From: Ovoidimarina sp963698645
GTDB lineage: Bacteria; Pseudomonadota; Alphaproteobacteria; Rhodobacterales; Rhodobacteraceae
Assembly (NCBI GenBank): GCA_963698645.1
Contig: CAVORP010000007.1
Location: 186,001-250,000, forward strand
Reading direction: 5' to 3'
Length of the DNA: 64,000 nt
This document shows, in pieces, positions 18,738 through 27,568 of the stretch. Below the pieces are notes generated by a model. That model searched no databases, had not been told where the DNA came from, and saw only the letters and a program-made list of their open reading frames with translations. Every line of letters starts with the position of its first letter. Position 1 is the stretch's first letter. The position numbers and the translations under genes are program-made.

Positions 18738-19300
18738 GGATCGTTGGCGGAGAATGGCGGGGCCGCGCGCTTGCGGGACTTGGCAAGGGCGATCCCTCCG
18801 CCCATCTGCGCCCCACCACTGATCGGGTGCGCGAAAGCCTGTTCAACATCCTCGAACATGGGGCGTTCGATGACCCGATCACCGACGCCCGCGTGCTCGA
18901 TGTCTTTGCCGGCACCGGCGCCCTCGGGCTCGAGGCGCTGTCGCGCGGAGCGGAACACGCGACATTCATCGAGAATGGCCGCATCGGGGCGCGGCTGATC
19001 ACCGACAATATCGACAGGACAGGTGCGGGATCCCGCGCCCAACTGATCCGACGCGACGCCACCCGCCCGGGCCCGCCCACTGGCGCCCCCCACGACCTCG
19101 TGTTTCTCGACCCGCCCTATGGCAGCGGGCTGGGCCAAAAGGCCCTTGCTGCACTCTCTGCCGAAGGCTGGCTTGCCCCCGGCGCGCTGATCGTCTGGGA
19201 AGACGCCGCGCCACAGCCCGCGCCACAGGGTTTCACAGGCCTCGACCAGCGGAAATTCGGCCAGACCCACGTGACGTTTCTGAAAGCCCCGGCGCCCTAG
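18734..19300 (+). CDS. rsmD: 16S rRNA (guanine(966)-N(2))-methyltransferase RsmD
   Basis: Methylates G966 of 16S rRNA in the 30S subunit using SAM. 188 residues. It begins MRIVGGEWRGRAL, then LRPTTDRVRESLFNIL, motif I VLDVFAGTGALGLEALSRGA and the catalytic DPPYGSGL. The GTG start at 18734 overlaps the stop of the reductase gene (GTGA). Its stop overlaps by four bases the stop of the convergent map gene. Confidence 0.94.
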   Translation: MRIVGGEWRGRALAGLGKGDPSAHLRPTTDRVRESLFNILEHGAFDDPITDARVLDVFAGTGALGLEALSRGAEHATFIENGRIGARLITDNIDRTGAGSRAQLIRRDATRPGPPTGAPHDLVFLDPPYGSGLGQKALAALSAEGWLAPGALIVWEDAAPQPAPQGFTGLDQRKFGQTHVTFLKAPAP

Positions 19301-20106
19301 CCAAAGGTCGGGTGAAACTTCCCGCCCGGCGACAGCGTGAAGATATCCACCCCGTCCGCCGTCACGCCCACCGAATGCTCGAACTGCGCCGACAGGCTCT
19401 TGTCGCGGGTCACGGCGGTCCAGTCATCGGACAGGACCTTGGTCTCGGGACGGCCCAGATTGACCATCGGCTCGATGGTAAAGAACATGCCCTCTTCCAG
19501 CACCGCTCCGGTGCCCGGCCGCCCGTAATGCAACACGTTGGGCGGCGCATGGAACACCCGGCCAAGACCATGGCCGCAGAAGTCGCGCACGACGCTCATC
19601 CGCTCGCCCTCGACGAATTCCTGAATGGCCGCGCCGATATCGCCAAAGGTCCGCCCCGGCCGAACCGCCTCGATCCCCTTGAACAGCGCATCATGGGTCA
19701 CCTGGATAAGCCGTTCTGCCTTCCGGCTCATCTTTCCGGCCACGTACATCCGGCTTGAATCGCCGAACCAGCCGTCGACGATCACGGTCACGTCGATGTT
19801 CAGGATATCCCCGTCCTTGAGCATCTTCGGCCCGGGAATCCCGTGACAGACCACGTGATTCACGCTGATGCACGAGGCATGCTTATAGCCCTTGTAGCCG
19901 ATCGTCGCCGACTTTGCGCCCGCCGCCTCGACCATCTCCTCGATCTGCCGGTCGATTTCGCCGGTCGTCTGACCCGGGAATACCGCGGCGGCGATATCAT
20001 CAAGGATGCGCGCCGCAACGGCACCCGCCCGGTGCATTCCGGCGAAGTCTTCGGTCTCGTATATGCGGATGCCGTCCTTGGTCAGACGGCCACGGCTCTC
20101 ATCCAA
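19297..20106 (-). CDS. map: Methionine aminopeptidase, type I
   Basis: Removes the initiator methionine from nascent proteins. 269 residues, pita-bread fold. The five metal ligands are visible in NIDVTVIVDGWFGDSS (two Asp), the HGLGRVFH region (His), FFTIEPM (Glu) and AQFEHSVGV (Glu), and the substrate-side His lies in SVNHVVCHGIPG. No zinc-finger extension. Frame intact. Confidence 0.95.
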   Translation of the reverse strand: MDESRGRLTKDGIRIYETEDFAGMHRAGAVAARILDDIAAAVFPGQTTGEIDRQIEEMVEAAGAKSATIGYKGYKHASCISVNHVVCHGIPGPKMLKDGDILNIDVTVIVDGWFGDSSRMYVAGKMSRKAERLIQVTHDALFKGIEAVRPGRTFGDIGAAIQEFVEGERMSVVRDFCGHGLGRVFHAPPNVLHYGRPGTGAVLEEGMFFTIEPMVNLGRPETKVLSDDWTAVTRDKSLSAQFEHSVGVTADGVDIFTLSPGGKFHPTFG

Positions 20107-20187
20107 AAGCAGGGCTCCTTAGGTTTTCGCGGCACTAGATAAGTGACCCGGACCAGTTTGACCAGAGACGCGGGTGCAGAGGCGGTT

Positions 20188-20910
20188 CTAACCCGCCCCG
20201 ACGGCGCCCTGCACCACCGGCAAAGGCCCGGCGATCCACACGCCTTCGGTCGAAATCTCGGTGCCATAGCACAGCATCTCCACCCCCGCCTCCGCCGCCC
20301 GCCCGAAGGCCGCGGCATATCCGGGGTCCAGATCGCCCGCCATCTTGAGCCGCGCGCAATCGGTGCGCTGGACCAGGTACAGCATCACCGCCCGATGCCC
20401 CGCGGCCACCATGGACGACAATTCGTCCAGATGCCGCGCGCCCCGCGTGGTCACGCTGTCGGGAAACTCCGCCCAGTCGCCCTCGCGCCGCAGATGAACG
20501 TTCTTCACCTCCACATAGGCATCCGGCAGGTCCGGACCGGTCAGCAGGAAATCGACCCGGCTCTTCTCGCCATAATTCACTTCCGGACGCACCGTCCCAT
20601 AGCCTGCCAACTCCCCGATCCGCCGCGCCTCCAGCGCCTCTTTCACCACCCGGTTCGGCACCGCCGTATCGATCCCCGACCAATGCCCACCCGGCAATTC
20701 CGCAAGCCGCCAGCCATAGCGCAGCTTCTTTTTCGGGTCGTCATTGGGTTCCAGCCAGACACGCAGGCCCGGCTCCTTCAGGCCCATCATGCTCCCGGGG
20801 TTCGGGCAATGCGCCCGCACGATCTCGCCCGAGTCCAGTTCCACTTCGCACAGGAACCGCATCCACCGGCGGATCAGCCGGCCGGGCACAAGAGGGGTTT
20901 GAAAGCGCAT
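20188..20910 (-). CDS. sfsA: SfsA-family DNA/RNA nuclease-like protein
   Basis: Named in E. coli as a sugar fermentation stimulation protein; the family has an OB-like N-terminus and a PD-(D/E)XK nuclease-like core. 240 residues. N-terminal RRWMRFLCEVELDSGEIV and AHCPNPGSMMGL, then SRVDFLLTG and AYVEVKNVHLRREGD (putative catalytic Asp, Glu, Lys) followed by FPDSVTTRGARHLDELS. ATG 20910 matches the usual MRFQTPLVPGRLI start; longer frames extend into the divergent gene. Cellular role uncertain. Confidence 0.92.
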   Translation of the reverse strand: MRFQTPLVPGRLIRRWMRFLCEVELDSGEIVRAHCPNPGSMMGLKEPGLRVWLEPNDDPKKKLRYGWRLAELPGGHWSGIDTAVPNRVVKEALEARRIGELAGYGTVRPEVNYGEKSRVDFLLTGPDLPDAYVEVKNVHLRREGDWAEFPDSVTTRGARHLDELSSMVAAGHRAVMLYLVQRTDCARLKMAGDLDPGYAAAFGRAAEAGVEMLCYGTEISTEGVWIAGPLPVVQGAVGAG

Positions 20911-20956
20911 GCCCAGCCCCCTATACCGCAATGAGAAAACGGGCAAGGAGGGCCAG

Positions 20957-21688
20957 ATGCCGAACCCAACCGCAGCCATGCTTGTCATCGGAGACGAAAT
21001 CCTCTCTGGCCGCACGCGCGATTCCAACATGCACTACCTCGCGGGCGAGCTGACCAAGCGTGGCATCGACCTTGCCGAGGTGCGGATCGTGTCCGACGAC
21101 CGCAGCGCGATCATCGCGGCGACGCGCGCCCTCTCCACCGCTTTCGACCATGTCTTCACGTCGGGCGGCATCGGACCGACCCATGACGATATCACCGCCG
21201 AGGCAGTGGCCGAGGCGCTGGAAACACCGATCTCGATCCGCGACGATGCGCGCGCGATCCTGCAGGCGCATTACGACCGGCAGGGGACCGAGTTGAACGA
21301 GGCCCGCCTGCGCATGGCGCGCATCCCCGATGGGGCCTGCCTGATCGACAACCCGATTTCCGCCGCACCCGGCTTTTCGCTCGGAAACGTGCATGTCATG
21401 GCGGGAGTGCCGATGGTGTTCGAGGCGATGGTGGCAAGCCTCCTGCCGTCGATCACCGGCGGCGCGCCCGTCCTCAGCCAGACCCTTCGGATCGACCGGG
21501 GCGAGGGCGATATCGCCGGTCCCCTGTCGGACCTCGCCCAACGCTACCCGGACCTGTCCTTCGGCTCCTACCCGTTTCTGCGCGATGGTGTCTACGGCTC
21601 CAATATCGTGATCCGCGGAACCGACGGGCCGGCGGTCGAGCACGCCATGTCCGAACTGGCGGCGCTCTTTCCCGAAACGGCTTCATGA
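20957..21688 (+). CDS. Competence/damage-inducible protein A (CinA N-terminal domain only)
   Basis: 243-residue protein of the molybdopterin-binding (MoaB/Mog-like) CinA-N family. It has AMLVIGDEILSGRTRDSN, the signature FTSGGIGPTHDDITAEAVA, and IPDGACLIDNPISAAPGF. Full CinA also has a C-terminal NMN amidase domain; this short form lacks it, as in most alphaproteobacteria. Biochemical activity of the short form is not established. AAGGAGGG lies nine bases before ATG 20957. Divergent from sfsA and overlapping the next gene by four bases. Confidence 0.88.
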   Translation: MPNPTAAMLVIGDEILSGRTRDSNMHYLAGELTKRGIDLAEVRIVSDDRSAIIAATRALSTAFDHVFTSGGIGPTHDDITAEAVAEALETPISIRDDARAILQAHYDRQGTELNEARLRMARIPDGACLIDNPISAAPGFSLGNVHVMAGVPMVFEAMVASLLPSITGGAPVLSQTLRIDRGEGDIAGPLSDLAQRYPDLSFGSYPFLRDGVYGSNIVIRGTDGPAVEHAMSELAALFPETAS

Positions 21689-22396
21689 CACTGCCCTCCG
21701 CAGCAACCGTTCAGGCCGCGGTCGAGGCGACATGGCCCCCCGCGCGGCACTGGACCGACGGGCCTTTCACGCTTCGGGACGGCGCGGGCGGCGGCAAGCG
21801 TGTCTCCGCCACCACCGCCACCGGGCCGGTCACCGCGCCGCAGATTGCCCGCGTGGACAGCCCGCTTTTCTGTATCCGCCAGGGCGAGGACGCGCTCGAC
21901 ACCCTCCTGGAACAGGCGGGCTACCCGATCATCGACCCGGTGACGCTCTATGCCATCCCCGTCGCTGACCTGATCGACCCAGACCTTCCCACGCTCGCCG
22001 CGATCTGCTCGGACGACACCCCTCGCGATCCTGCGCGAGATCTGGCAGGAGGGCGGCATCGGACCCGGCCGCATCGCCGTGATGGAACGCGCGCCCTCCC
22101 CCAAAACCTACCTGCTGGGCCGCATCAACGACCGTCCCGCAGGCGCGGCCTTTGCCGCGATTTCGGATGGTCTTGCCATGGTCCACGCGATCGAGACGCG
22201 ACCCCGCTTTCGCCGCGCGGGCGTCGCGCGGGCCATGCTGCGCCGCGCCGCCGACTGGGCCGCGCATCACGGGGCAGCCCACCTCGCATTGGCCGTCACC
22301 ACCGCAAACGAACCCGCGAACGCGCTCTACTCTTCCCTCGGCATGCGACCCGTGGGACAGTACCACTATCGTATCCGGCCGGAGACCCCTACCTGA
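21685..22396 (+). CDS. GNAT-family N-acetyltransferase, one frame break
   Basis: About 236 residues after repair. An N-terminal half of unknown type (TLPSAATVQAAVEATWPPAR; SPLFCIRQGEDALDTLLEQ) is followed by a GNAT core with MVHAIETRPRFRRAGVARAM (acetyl-CoA loop RRAGVA) and LAVTTANEPANALYSSLGM. The frame changes in the C-run 22019-22022: four C should be three, giving DDTPLAILREIWQEGG. Starts by ATGA overlap with the CinA-domain gene and ends at the start of the AhpD-like gene, so the three are probably one operon. Confidence 0.8.
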
Positions 22397-22962
22397 TGAC
22401 CGATCAACCCACCGCCCTCGATCTGCCCGCAGTCGATCCCCTGCCGGAACAGACGCAGGCCTATTTCGACCTTTGCGTCGAAAAGCTGGGGATTCTGCCC
22501 AACGTGCTGCGCGCCTATGCCTTCGACATCGAGAAACTCGAAGCGTTTACAAGGCTCTACAACGATCTGATGCTGGGGCAAAGCGGGCTGAGCAAGCTTG
22601 ACCGCGAGATGATCGCGGTCGTGGTCTCGTCGATCAACCGCTGCTGGTACTGTCAGGTGGCCCACGGGGCGGCGGTGCGCGCCTATTCCGGCAACCCGGC
22701 ACTGGGCGAGGCGATGGTGATGAACTGGCGCGCCGCCGATCTCGACGACCGGCAGACCGCGATGCTCACCTTTACCGAGAAAGTCACCACCGACAGCGCG
22801 CGGATCACCGAGACCGACCGAAAGGCCCTGCGCAAGGCGGGCTTCACCGACCGCGATATCTGGGACATTGCGTCGGTGGCCGGTTTCTTTGCGATGTCGA
22901 ACCGCGTCGCATCGGCGACCGGCATGAAACCCAACCCCGAGTATCACGTCAGCGCGCGATGA
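22396..22962 (+). CDS. Peroxidase-related enzyme, AhpD/carboxymuconolactone decarboxylase-like
   Basis: 188-residue all-helical protein of the alkylhydroperoxidase D family. The redox motif NRCWYCQVAHG carries Cys83, Cys86 and His90, and is preceded by LSKLDREMIAVVVSSI. It matches the subfamily usually named peroxidase-related enzyme (PF02627). Such proteins reduce peroxides with lipoyl or thiol donors in a few characterised cases; the physiological substrate here is unknown. The ATG at 22396 overlaps the GNAT stop by one base. Confidence 0.88.
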   Translation: MTDQPTALDLPAVDPLPEQTQAYFDLCVEKLGILPNVLRAYAFDIEKLEAFTRLYNDLMLGQSGLSKLDREMIAVVVSSINRCWYCQVAHGAAVRAYSGNPALGEAMVMNWRAADLDDRQTAMLTFTEKVTTDSARITETDRKALRKAGFTDRDIWDIASVAGFFAMSNRVASATGMKPNPEYHVSAR

Positions 22963-23879
22963 ATTCACCGCTTCCCGCTCTTTTCCTGATCCTCGCAGCC
23001 AGCACCGCTTCAGCGCAAGTGCTTGATTTGCCCGCAAATGCGCGAATGTCGGCGGAAGACAGGGATGTCGCGGGCGTTCTCGCACTGGCGACCGGATCCT
23101 GGGCCAATGGGTCCGTTCCCGCGCGGCGGATCGAAGGGGCGCTGTCGCGGCAGGCCTGGCGCATCCCCGAGACAAGCCTGACACCGTTCCAGATTCTCGC
23201 CCCGCTGCGCGATGCGCTCACCGATGCAGGCTACGAAATCCTGCTGGAATGCGCCGACCAGGCCTGCGGCGGCTTCGATTTCCGCTACAGCCTCGATCTC
23301 CTGCCCGAACCCGACATGCATGTCGATCTGGGGAATTTCCAGTATCTCGCCGCAGAGGGGCCGGATGAAACCGGGATCGTTCTGGTGGCCAGCCGCACCG
23401 CCGCGACGGGCTATCTTCACCTTGCCCGCGTGGGCAAGGGCCCCGCCCCCGTGATCTCCGGTCCGGTCGCAGAACCTGACGAGCCCCCCCGCCCCGACGT
23501 GGCCCTGCCCCTGGTCGGGCGCCTCTTGCAGGAGGGTCATGCCTCGCTCGACGATCTCGAATTCGCCACCGGGTCGTCCGAACTTGCACCGACCGTGTTC
23601 TCATCGCTGATCGCGCTGGCCACATGGCTCAATGCCGACCCCGAACGGCGCGTGATCCTCGTCGGACATAGCGACAACGAAGGCGATCTCGACCGCAACA
23701 TCACCCTGTCCGAAAGCCGCGCAACCTCCGTCGTGACCCGGCTGATCGAGGCTCATGGCGTCGCCCCCGGACAACTCCGGTCGCGCGGTGTGGGCTTCCT
23801 CGCCCCCCGCGCCAGCAACGCAACCCCCGAAGGCCGCGCACTCAACCGCCGGGTCGAGGCCGTCCTCGCCGAAGGCTAG
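22959..23879 (+). CDS. OmpA-family periplasmic/outer-membrane protein
   Basis: 306 residues. A signal peptide (ALFLILAASTASAQ) is followed by an N-terminal region of unknown fold (about 25-180) and a C-terminal OmpA-like peptidoglycan-binding domain (about 195-303). The latter has LEFATGSSELAPTVFSSL, VGHSDNEGDLDRNITLSESR and LRSRGVGFLAPRASNATPEG. These contain the Asp and Arg that bind diaminopimelate in OmpA domains. No beta-barrel is evident. Overlaps the AhpD-like gene by four bases. Confidence 0.88.
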   Translation: MNSPLPALFLILAASTASAQVLDLPANARMSAEDRDVAGVLALATGSWANGSVPARRIEGALSRQAWRIPETSLTPFQILAPLRDALTDAGYEILLECADQACGGFDFRYSLDLLPEPDMHVDLGNFQYLAAEGPDETGIVLVASRTAATGYLHLARVGKGPAPVISGPVAEPDEPPRPDVALPLVGRLLQEGHASLDDLEFATGSSELAPTVFSSLIALATWLNADPERRVILVGHSDNEGDLDRNITLSESRATSVVTRLIEAHGVAPGQLRSRGVGFLAPRASNATPEGRALNRRVEAVLAEG

Positions 23880-23887
23880 GCCAAACG

Positions 23888-23913
23888 AAAACGGGCGCCC
23901 CGAAGGACGCCCG
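23888..23913 (-). terminator. Terminator of the LysR gene at 23938-24843
   Basis: On the minus strand a 9-bp stem (CGGGCGTCC with GGGCGCCCG, one G-U pair) is closed by TTCG and followed by TTTTCGTTT. The T-run exists only on the minus side, so it terminates the LysR gene. The convergent OmpA-family gene ends 8 bp away and may use the stem in reverse less efficiently. Confidence 0.82.
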
Positions 23914-23937
23914 CGATCTGCACCCCGAACCTCTGAC

Positions 23938-24843
23938 CTACCAGTTGTCGGGGCCTTTTTCGGCAAAGGAATGCACCAGGAAATCGATGAAGGCACGCAC
24001 CTTGGGCTGGGTGAACCGGCCCGGCGGATAGACCGCGTAGATGCCTTGCGTCTCCACCGGAAGATCCGGAATGGCCTCTTCGACAACGCCTTCGGACAAT
24101 GCCTCTGCGTAAAGAAAGCTCGGAAGATAGGCGATACCGAGCCCGGAAATCGCTGCGTTCAAAAGGGATTGACCGTCATTCACCGTAAGCCAGCCCGCCG
24201 TCCGGACCTGCCGCTTCTCGCCAGAGGGTGCAGTCAGTTTCCAGACATTTCCCGACGACTGGTTCGAGTAATGCAAAAGCTTATGTTCATTCAGATCGTC
24301 GATCTTCGCAGGCCGCCCATATTGCTGGAAGTAGGCCGGGCTCGCGATCATCCGCTTGGTGGTTTCGCACAGCTTGCGCGCCCGCAGCGTCGAATCCTCC
24401 AACTCTCCGATCCGGATGGCCATATCGAAACCTTCGGAAATCAGCTCCACATACCGGTTGTTCAGCACCATGTTGACCGTGATCTCGGGGAATTCCTGAA
24501 GGAACTCACCCAGAACCGGCGACAGGTGATTCACGCCGAAATCCGTCGCAACCGAGATCCGCAAAAGACCGGAGGGCGCGGACTGCATCGAGGTGACCAA
24601 AGCGTCAGCTTCGCCGGCATCGTTCAGCACACGGCGCGCACGGTCGTAATAGGCCAGACCGATTTCGGTCGGGCTGACGCGGCGCGTTGTTCTATTAAGC
24701 AGCCGGGCGCCCAAACGGGCCTCCAGCGATGAAACGTGTTTGGAAACTGCGGATTTGGAAATCCCCATCTTCTTGGCAGCATCCGTGAATTCCCCTTGAT
24801 CCACGACAGTTGCGAAGGCTTCCATTTCGGTCAAGCGGTCCAT
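23938..24843 (-). CDS. LysR-family transcriptional regulator (CrgA/DmlR-like)
   Basis: 301 residues. The winged-helix DNA-binding part is MEAFATVVDQGEFTDAAKKM and SKSAVSKHVSSLEARLGARL followed by RTTRRVSPTEIG. The effector domain contains FDMAIRIGELEDSTLRARKL and GLGIAYLPSFLYAEALSEG, features of the large CrgA/DmlR group. It lies downstream of fadH on the same strand after 181 AT-rich bases and may have its own promoter there. Ligand unknown. Confidence 0.9.
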   Translation of the reverse strand: MDRLTEMEAFATVVDQGEFTDAAKKMGISKSAVSKHVSSLEARLGARLLNRTTRRVSPTEIGLAYYDRARRVLNDAGEADALVTSMQSAPSGLLRISVATDFGVNHLSPVLGEFLQEFPEITVNMVLNNRYVELISEGFDMAIRIGELEDSTLRARKLCETTKRMIASPAYFQQYGRPAKIDDLNEHKLLHYSNQSSGNVWKLTAPSGEKRQVRTAGWLTVNDGQSLLNAAISGLGIAYLPSFLYAEALSEGVVEEAIPDLPVETQGIYAVYPPGRFTQPKVRAFIDFLVHSFAEKGPDNW

Positions 24844-25024
24844 TATTTAACCTTTATCCCGTATCCCTCCAGCGTTCCTCCTTTTGAAATCGAAATCGGG
24901 CGACAATGCGGAAGACGACCGACAATAGTTTGGTTTCTTCGGGATCGTTTTGTGTGGCGAAACACAAATATTAATCTCCGACCCTCTCAAATGATCGGAT
25001 CGAATCCAATTATATATATTATTA
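24844..25024. promoter_or_regulatory. AT-rich intergenic region between fadH and the LysR gene
   Basis: This 181-bp stretch is far more AT-rich than the rest of the window, especially 24960-25032, where short TATATA and ATTATTATC runs occur. It lies before the LysR start and just after the fadH stop, so it probably carries the LysR promoter and autoregulatory site. No clear terminator hairpin was seen for fadH, and I could not pick one exact promoter. Confidence 0.4.
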
Positions 25025-27049
25025 TCATATACTTGCGGACAAACGCGCGCCCTGGTCGATGGCCCGCTTGGCATCAAGCTCGCTCGCAACATCCGCGCCG
25101 CCGATGACGTGGACGATACAATCTTTTTTCGAAAGCTCTTCCGCCAGATCGCGACGCGGCTCCTGACCCGCGCACAGAACGATCGTATCGGCGGGGATAA
25201 GCCGCGCGTTCTCGCGCTCGGGCCCGAAACTGATCCAAAGCCCCGCGTCATCGATCCGTTCATAGTTCACGCCACCGATCATCTCGACCTGCTTCATCGC
25301 AAGGCTGGCCCGGTGGATCCATCCGGTGGTCTTGCCAAGGCCCTTGCCGGGTCGTCCGGGCTTTCGCTGCAATAGCGTGACGCTGCGCGCGGGCGGGGTG
25401 GGCTTCGGTCCGCCGGGGGCAAGACCGCCCCGCGCCTCTTCGGGGTCGGTTACCCCCCACTCGGCCAGCCATGCCTGAAGATCCTCGGTGGGGCTGTGAT
25501 CCTCGACAAGGTACTCTGCCACGTCGAACCCGATCCCACCCGCACCGACGATGGCCACCTTCGGCCCCGCGGTCACCCGCCCGGTCAGAATGTCGATATA
25601 GCTTACCACGCTGTCCCGGTCCTGCCCCTCGATCTGCGGATCGCGCGGACGAACGCCGGTCGCGACCACCACCACGTCGAACGCCTCCAGCATCCCCGCA
25701 TCGACCCGCGTCGACAGCCGCAAATCGATCTCCGAGGCGGCAACCTCGTGGGCGTACCAGTCCACCAATCCGTGAAACTCTTCCTTGCCGGGAATCTGGC
25801 GCGCCATGTTCAACTGCCCGCCGATCCGGTCATCCGCATCGAACAGCGTCACCTTGTGCCCACGTTCCGCCGCCACCAGCGCCGCCGACAATCCCGCAGG
25901 CCCCGCGCCCACGACAGCAACGGATTTCACCTCTTTTGCGCTGGAATAGACTAGTTCCGTCTCGTGACAGGCCCGCGGATTGACAAGGCAGGAACTGAGC
26001 TTCCCCGAAAACGTGTGATCCAGACAGGCCTGGTTACAGGCGATGCAGGGCGCGATCGACCGCGCCCGCCCCTCGGCCGCCTTCCGCACGAAATCCGGAT
26101 CCGCAAGGAATGGCCGCGCCATCGAAACCATGTCGGCACAGCCCTCGGCCAGAACCGCCTCGGCGACCTCGGGCGTGTTGATCCGGTTCGACGTGATCAC
26201 AGGAATGCCCACCTCGCCCATCAGCTTCTTCGTGACCCATGAAAACGCCCTTCGCGGCACGCTGGTCGCGATCGTCGGGATCCGCGCCTCGTGCCAGCCG
26301 ATCCCGGTGTTCAGAATGCTCGCCCCCGCCGCTTCCACGGCCCGGGCCAGCGTCACCACCTCGTCCCAGCTCGATCCTTCGGGTACCAGATCGATCATGC
26401 TCAACCGGTAGATCAGGATGAAATCCGCACCCACCGCCGCCCGCACCCGCGCCACCACTTCCAGCGGCAGCCGCATCCGGTTCTCGTAACTCCCGCCCCA
26501 GCGATCGGTGCGCTTGTTGGTATGGGTCACCAGGAACTGGTTCAGGAAATACCCTTCCGACCCCATGATCTCGACACCGTCATACCCCGCCTCGCGCGCC
26601 CGCGCCGCCGAGGCCACGATATCGGCGATCTGTTTCTCGATCCCGGCCTCGTCAAGCTCGGTGGGCGGAAACGGCGATATGGGGGATTTGATCGGTGACG
26701 GGGCCACGCAATTCGGCCCATAGGCATAGCGCCCGGCATGCAGCACCTGCATCGCGATCCGCCCGCCCGCGTCATGGACACGGTCGGTGACCACCCGGTG
26801 ATTGGCGATATCACGCTCCGAAAACAGCCCCGCCGCGCCCGGAAACACCCCGCCTTCAAGGTTGGGCGCCATGCCCCCCGTCACCATCAGCGCGACACCG
26901 CCCCGCGCCCGCTCGGCATAGAATTCGGCCACCCGGTTCCAGTCGCGGGTCTCTTCAAGCCCGGTATGCATCGACCCCATCAGAACCCGGTTGGGCAGGG
27001 TCACATGGCCCAGATCAAGCGGAGCCAGAAGATGCGGATACGCGGACAT
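25025..27049 (-). CDS. fadH: NADPH-dependent 2,4-dienoyl-CoA reductase
   Basis: Flavo-iron-sulfur enzyme that reduces 2,4-dienoyl-CoA during beta-oxidation of polyunsaturated fatty acids. 674 residues. An Old Yellow Enzyme-type FMN barrel spans about 1-330, with NRVLMGSMHTGLE and GRIAMQVLHAGRYAY. The 4Fe-4S ligands Cys335, Cys338, Cys342 and Cys354 lie in CIACNQACLDHTFSGK and SSCLVNPRAC. Then follow FAD- and NADPH-binding folds (VAVVGAGPAGLSAALVAAERG; VAIVGAGGIGFDVAEYL). Normal length and intact frame. Confidence 0.94.
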   Translation of the reverse strand: MSAYPHLLAPLDLGHVTLPNRVLMGSMHTGLEETRDWNRVAEFYAERARGGVALMVTGGMAPNLEGGVFPGAAGLFSERDIANHRVVTDRVHDAGGRIAMQVLHAGRYAYGPNCVAPSPIKSPISPFPPTELDEAGIEKQIADIVASAARAREAGYDGVEIMGSEGYFLNQFLVTHTNKRTDRWGGSYENRMRLPLEVVARVRAAVGADFILIYRLSMIDLVPEGSSWDEVVTLARAVEAAGASILNTGIGWHEARIPTIATSVPRRAFSWVTKKLMGEVGIPVITSNRINTPEVAEAVLAEGCADMVSMARPFLADPDFVRKAAEGRARSIAPCIACNQACLDHTFSGKLSSCLVNPRACHETELVYSSAKEVKSVAVVGAGPAGLSAALVAAERGHKVTLFDADDRIGGQLNMARQIPGKEEFHGLVDWYAHEVAASEIDLRLSTRVDAGMLEAFDVVVVATGVRPRDPQIEGQDRDSVVSYIDILTGRVTAGPKVAIVGAGGIGFDVAEYLVEDHSPTEDLQAWLAEWGVTDPEEARGGLAPGGPKPTPPARSVTLLQRKPGRPGKGLGKTTGWIHRASLAMKQVEMIGGVNYERIDDAGLWISFGPERENARLIPADTIVLCAGQEPRRDLAEELSKKDCIVHVIGGADVASELDAKRAIDQGARLSASI

Positions 27050-27118
27050 GTTAGGGCCTCCCTGCCGACGCGGTGACCCTGCCCCCTGCGCAGGGACTTG
27101 TCACGCCCCGACGCGGCG

Positions 27119-27568
27119 TCAGCCGGGAAGCTTCCCGGTAAGGACATACCGCAGCACATCCACGACCTGCGCGGGCTGTTCCGCCACGGCAAGGGCGGCC
27201 GCATGCACTTCCTTCAGCGCGTGCTGATGCTCCGGCGGGTTCAGCACGATCAGGGACTTGCCAAGGGCCGCCGCATAGCCGGCATCGAAGGCCGCGTTCC
27301 ACTGCTTGTACTTGTCGCCGAACCGCACGACCACGACATCGGCATCGGCAATCCCCTTGCGCGTGCGGATCGCGTTCACCATCGCGCCCTTGTGGTCATG
27401 CCAGTACTTGTTGGGCTCCGCCCCAAGGATCGCCACACCGCAATCGTCAGAGGCCTCGTGATCCGTCACCGGCGCCGAGAAACTGACATCAAGCCCCTTC
27501 GCGCCTTCGATGATCTGCTCGCGCCAATCCGTATGGATCTCTCCCGAAAGATATACGCTCAGGGTCAT
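27119..27568 (-). CDS. YtoQ-family protein
   Basis: 149-residue soluble protein matching the YtoQ family. Landmarks are VYLSGEIHTDWREQI, FSAPVTDHEASDDCG, NKYWHDHKGAMVNAIRTRKG and FGDKYKQWNAAFDAGYAAA. The fold resembles nucleoside 2-deoxyribosyltransferases, but no activity is established. ATG 27568 follows AGAGGAGAG and overlaps the stop of the phosphoribosyltransferase gene (ATGA); the long upstream frame is a shadow of that gene. Confidence 0.88.
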   Translation of the reverse strand: MTLSVYLSGEIHTDWREQIIEGAKGLDVSFSAPVTDHEASDDCGVAILGAEPNKYWHDHKGAMVNAIRTRKGIADADVVVVRFGDKYKQWNAAFDAGYAAALGKSLIVLNPPEHQHALKEVHAAALAVAEQPAQVVDVLRYVLTGKLPG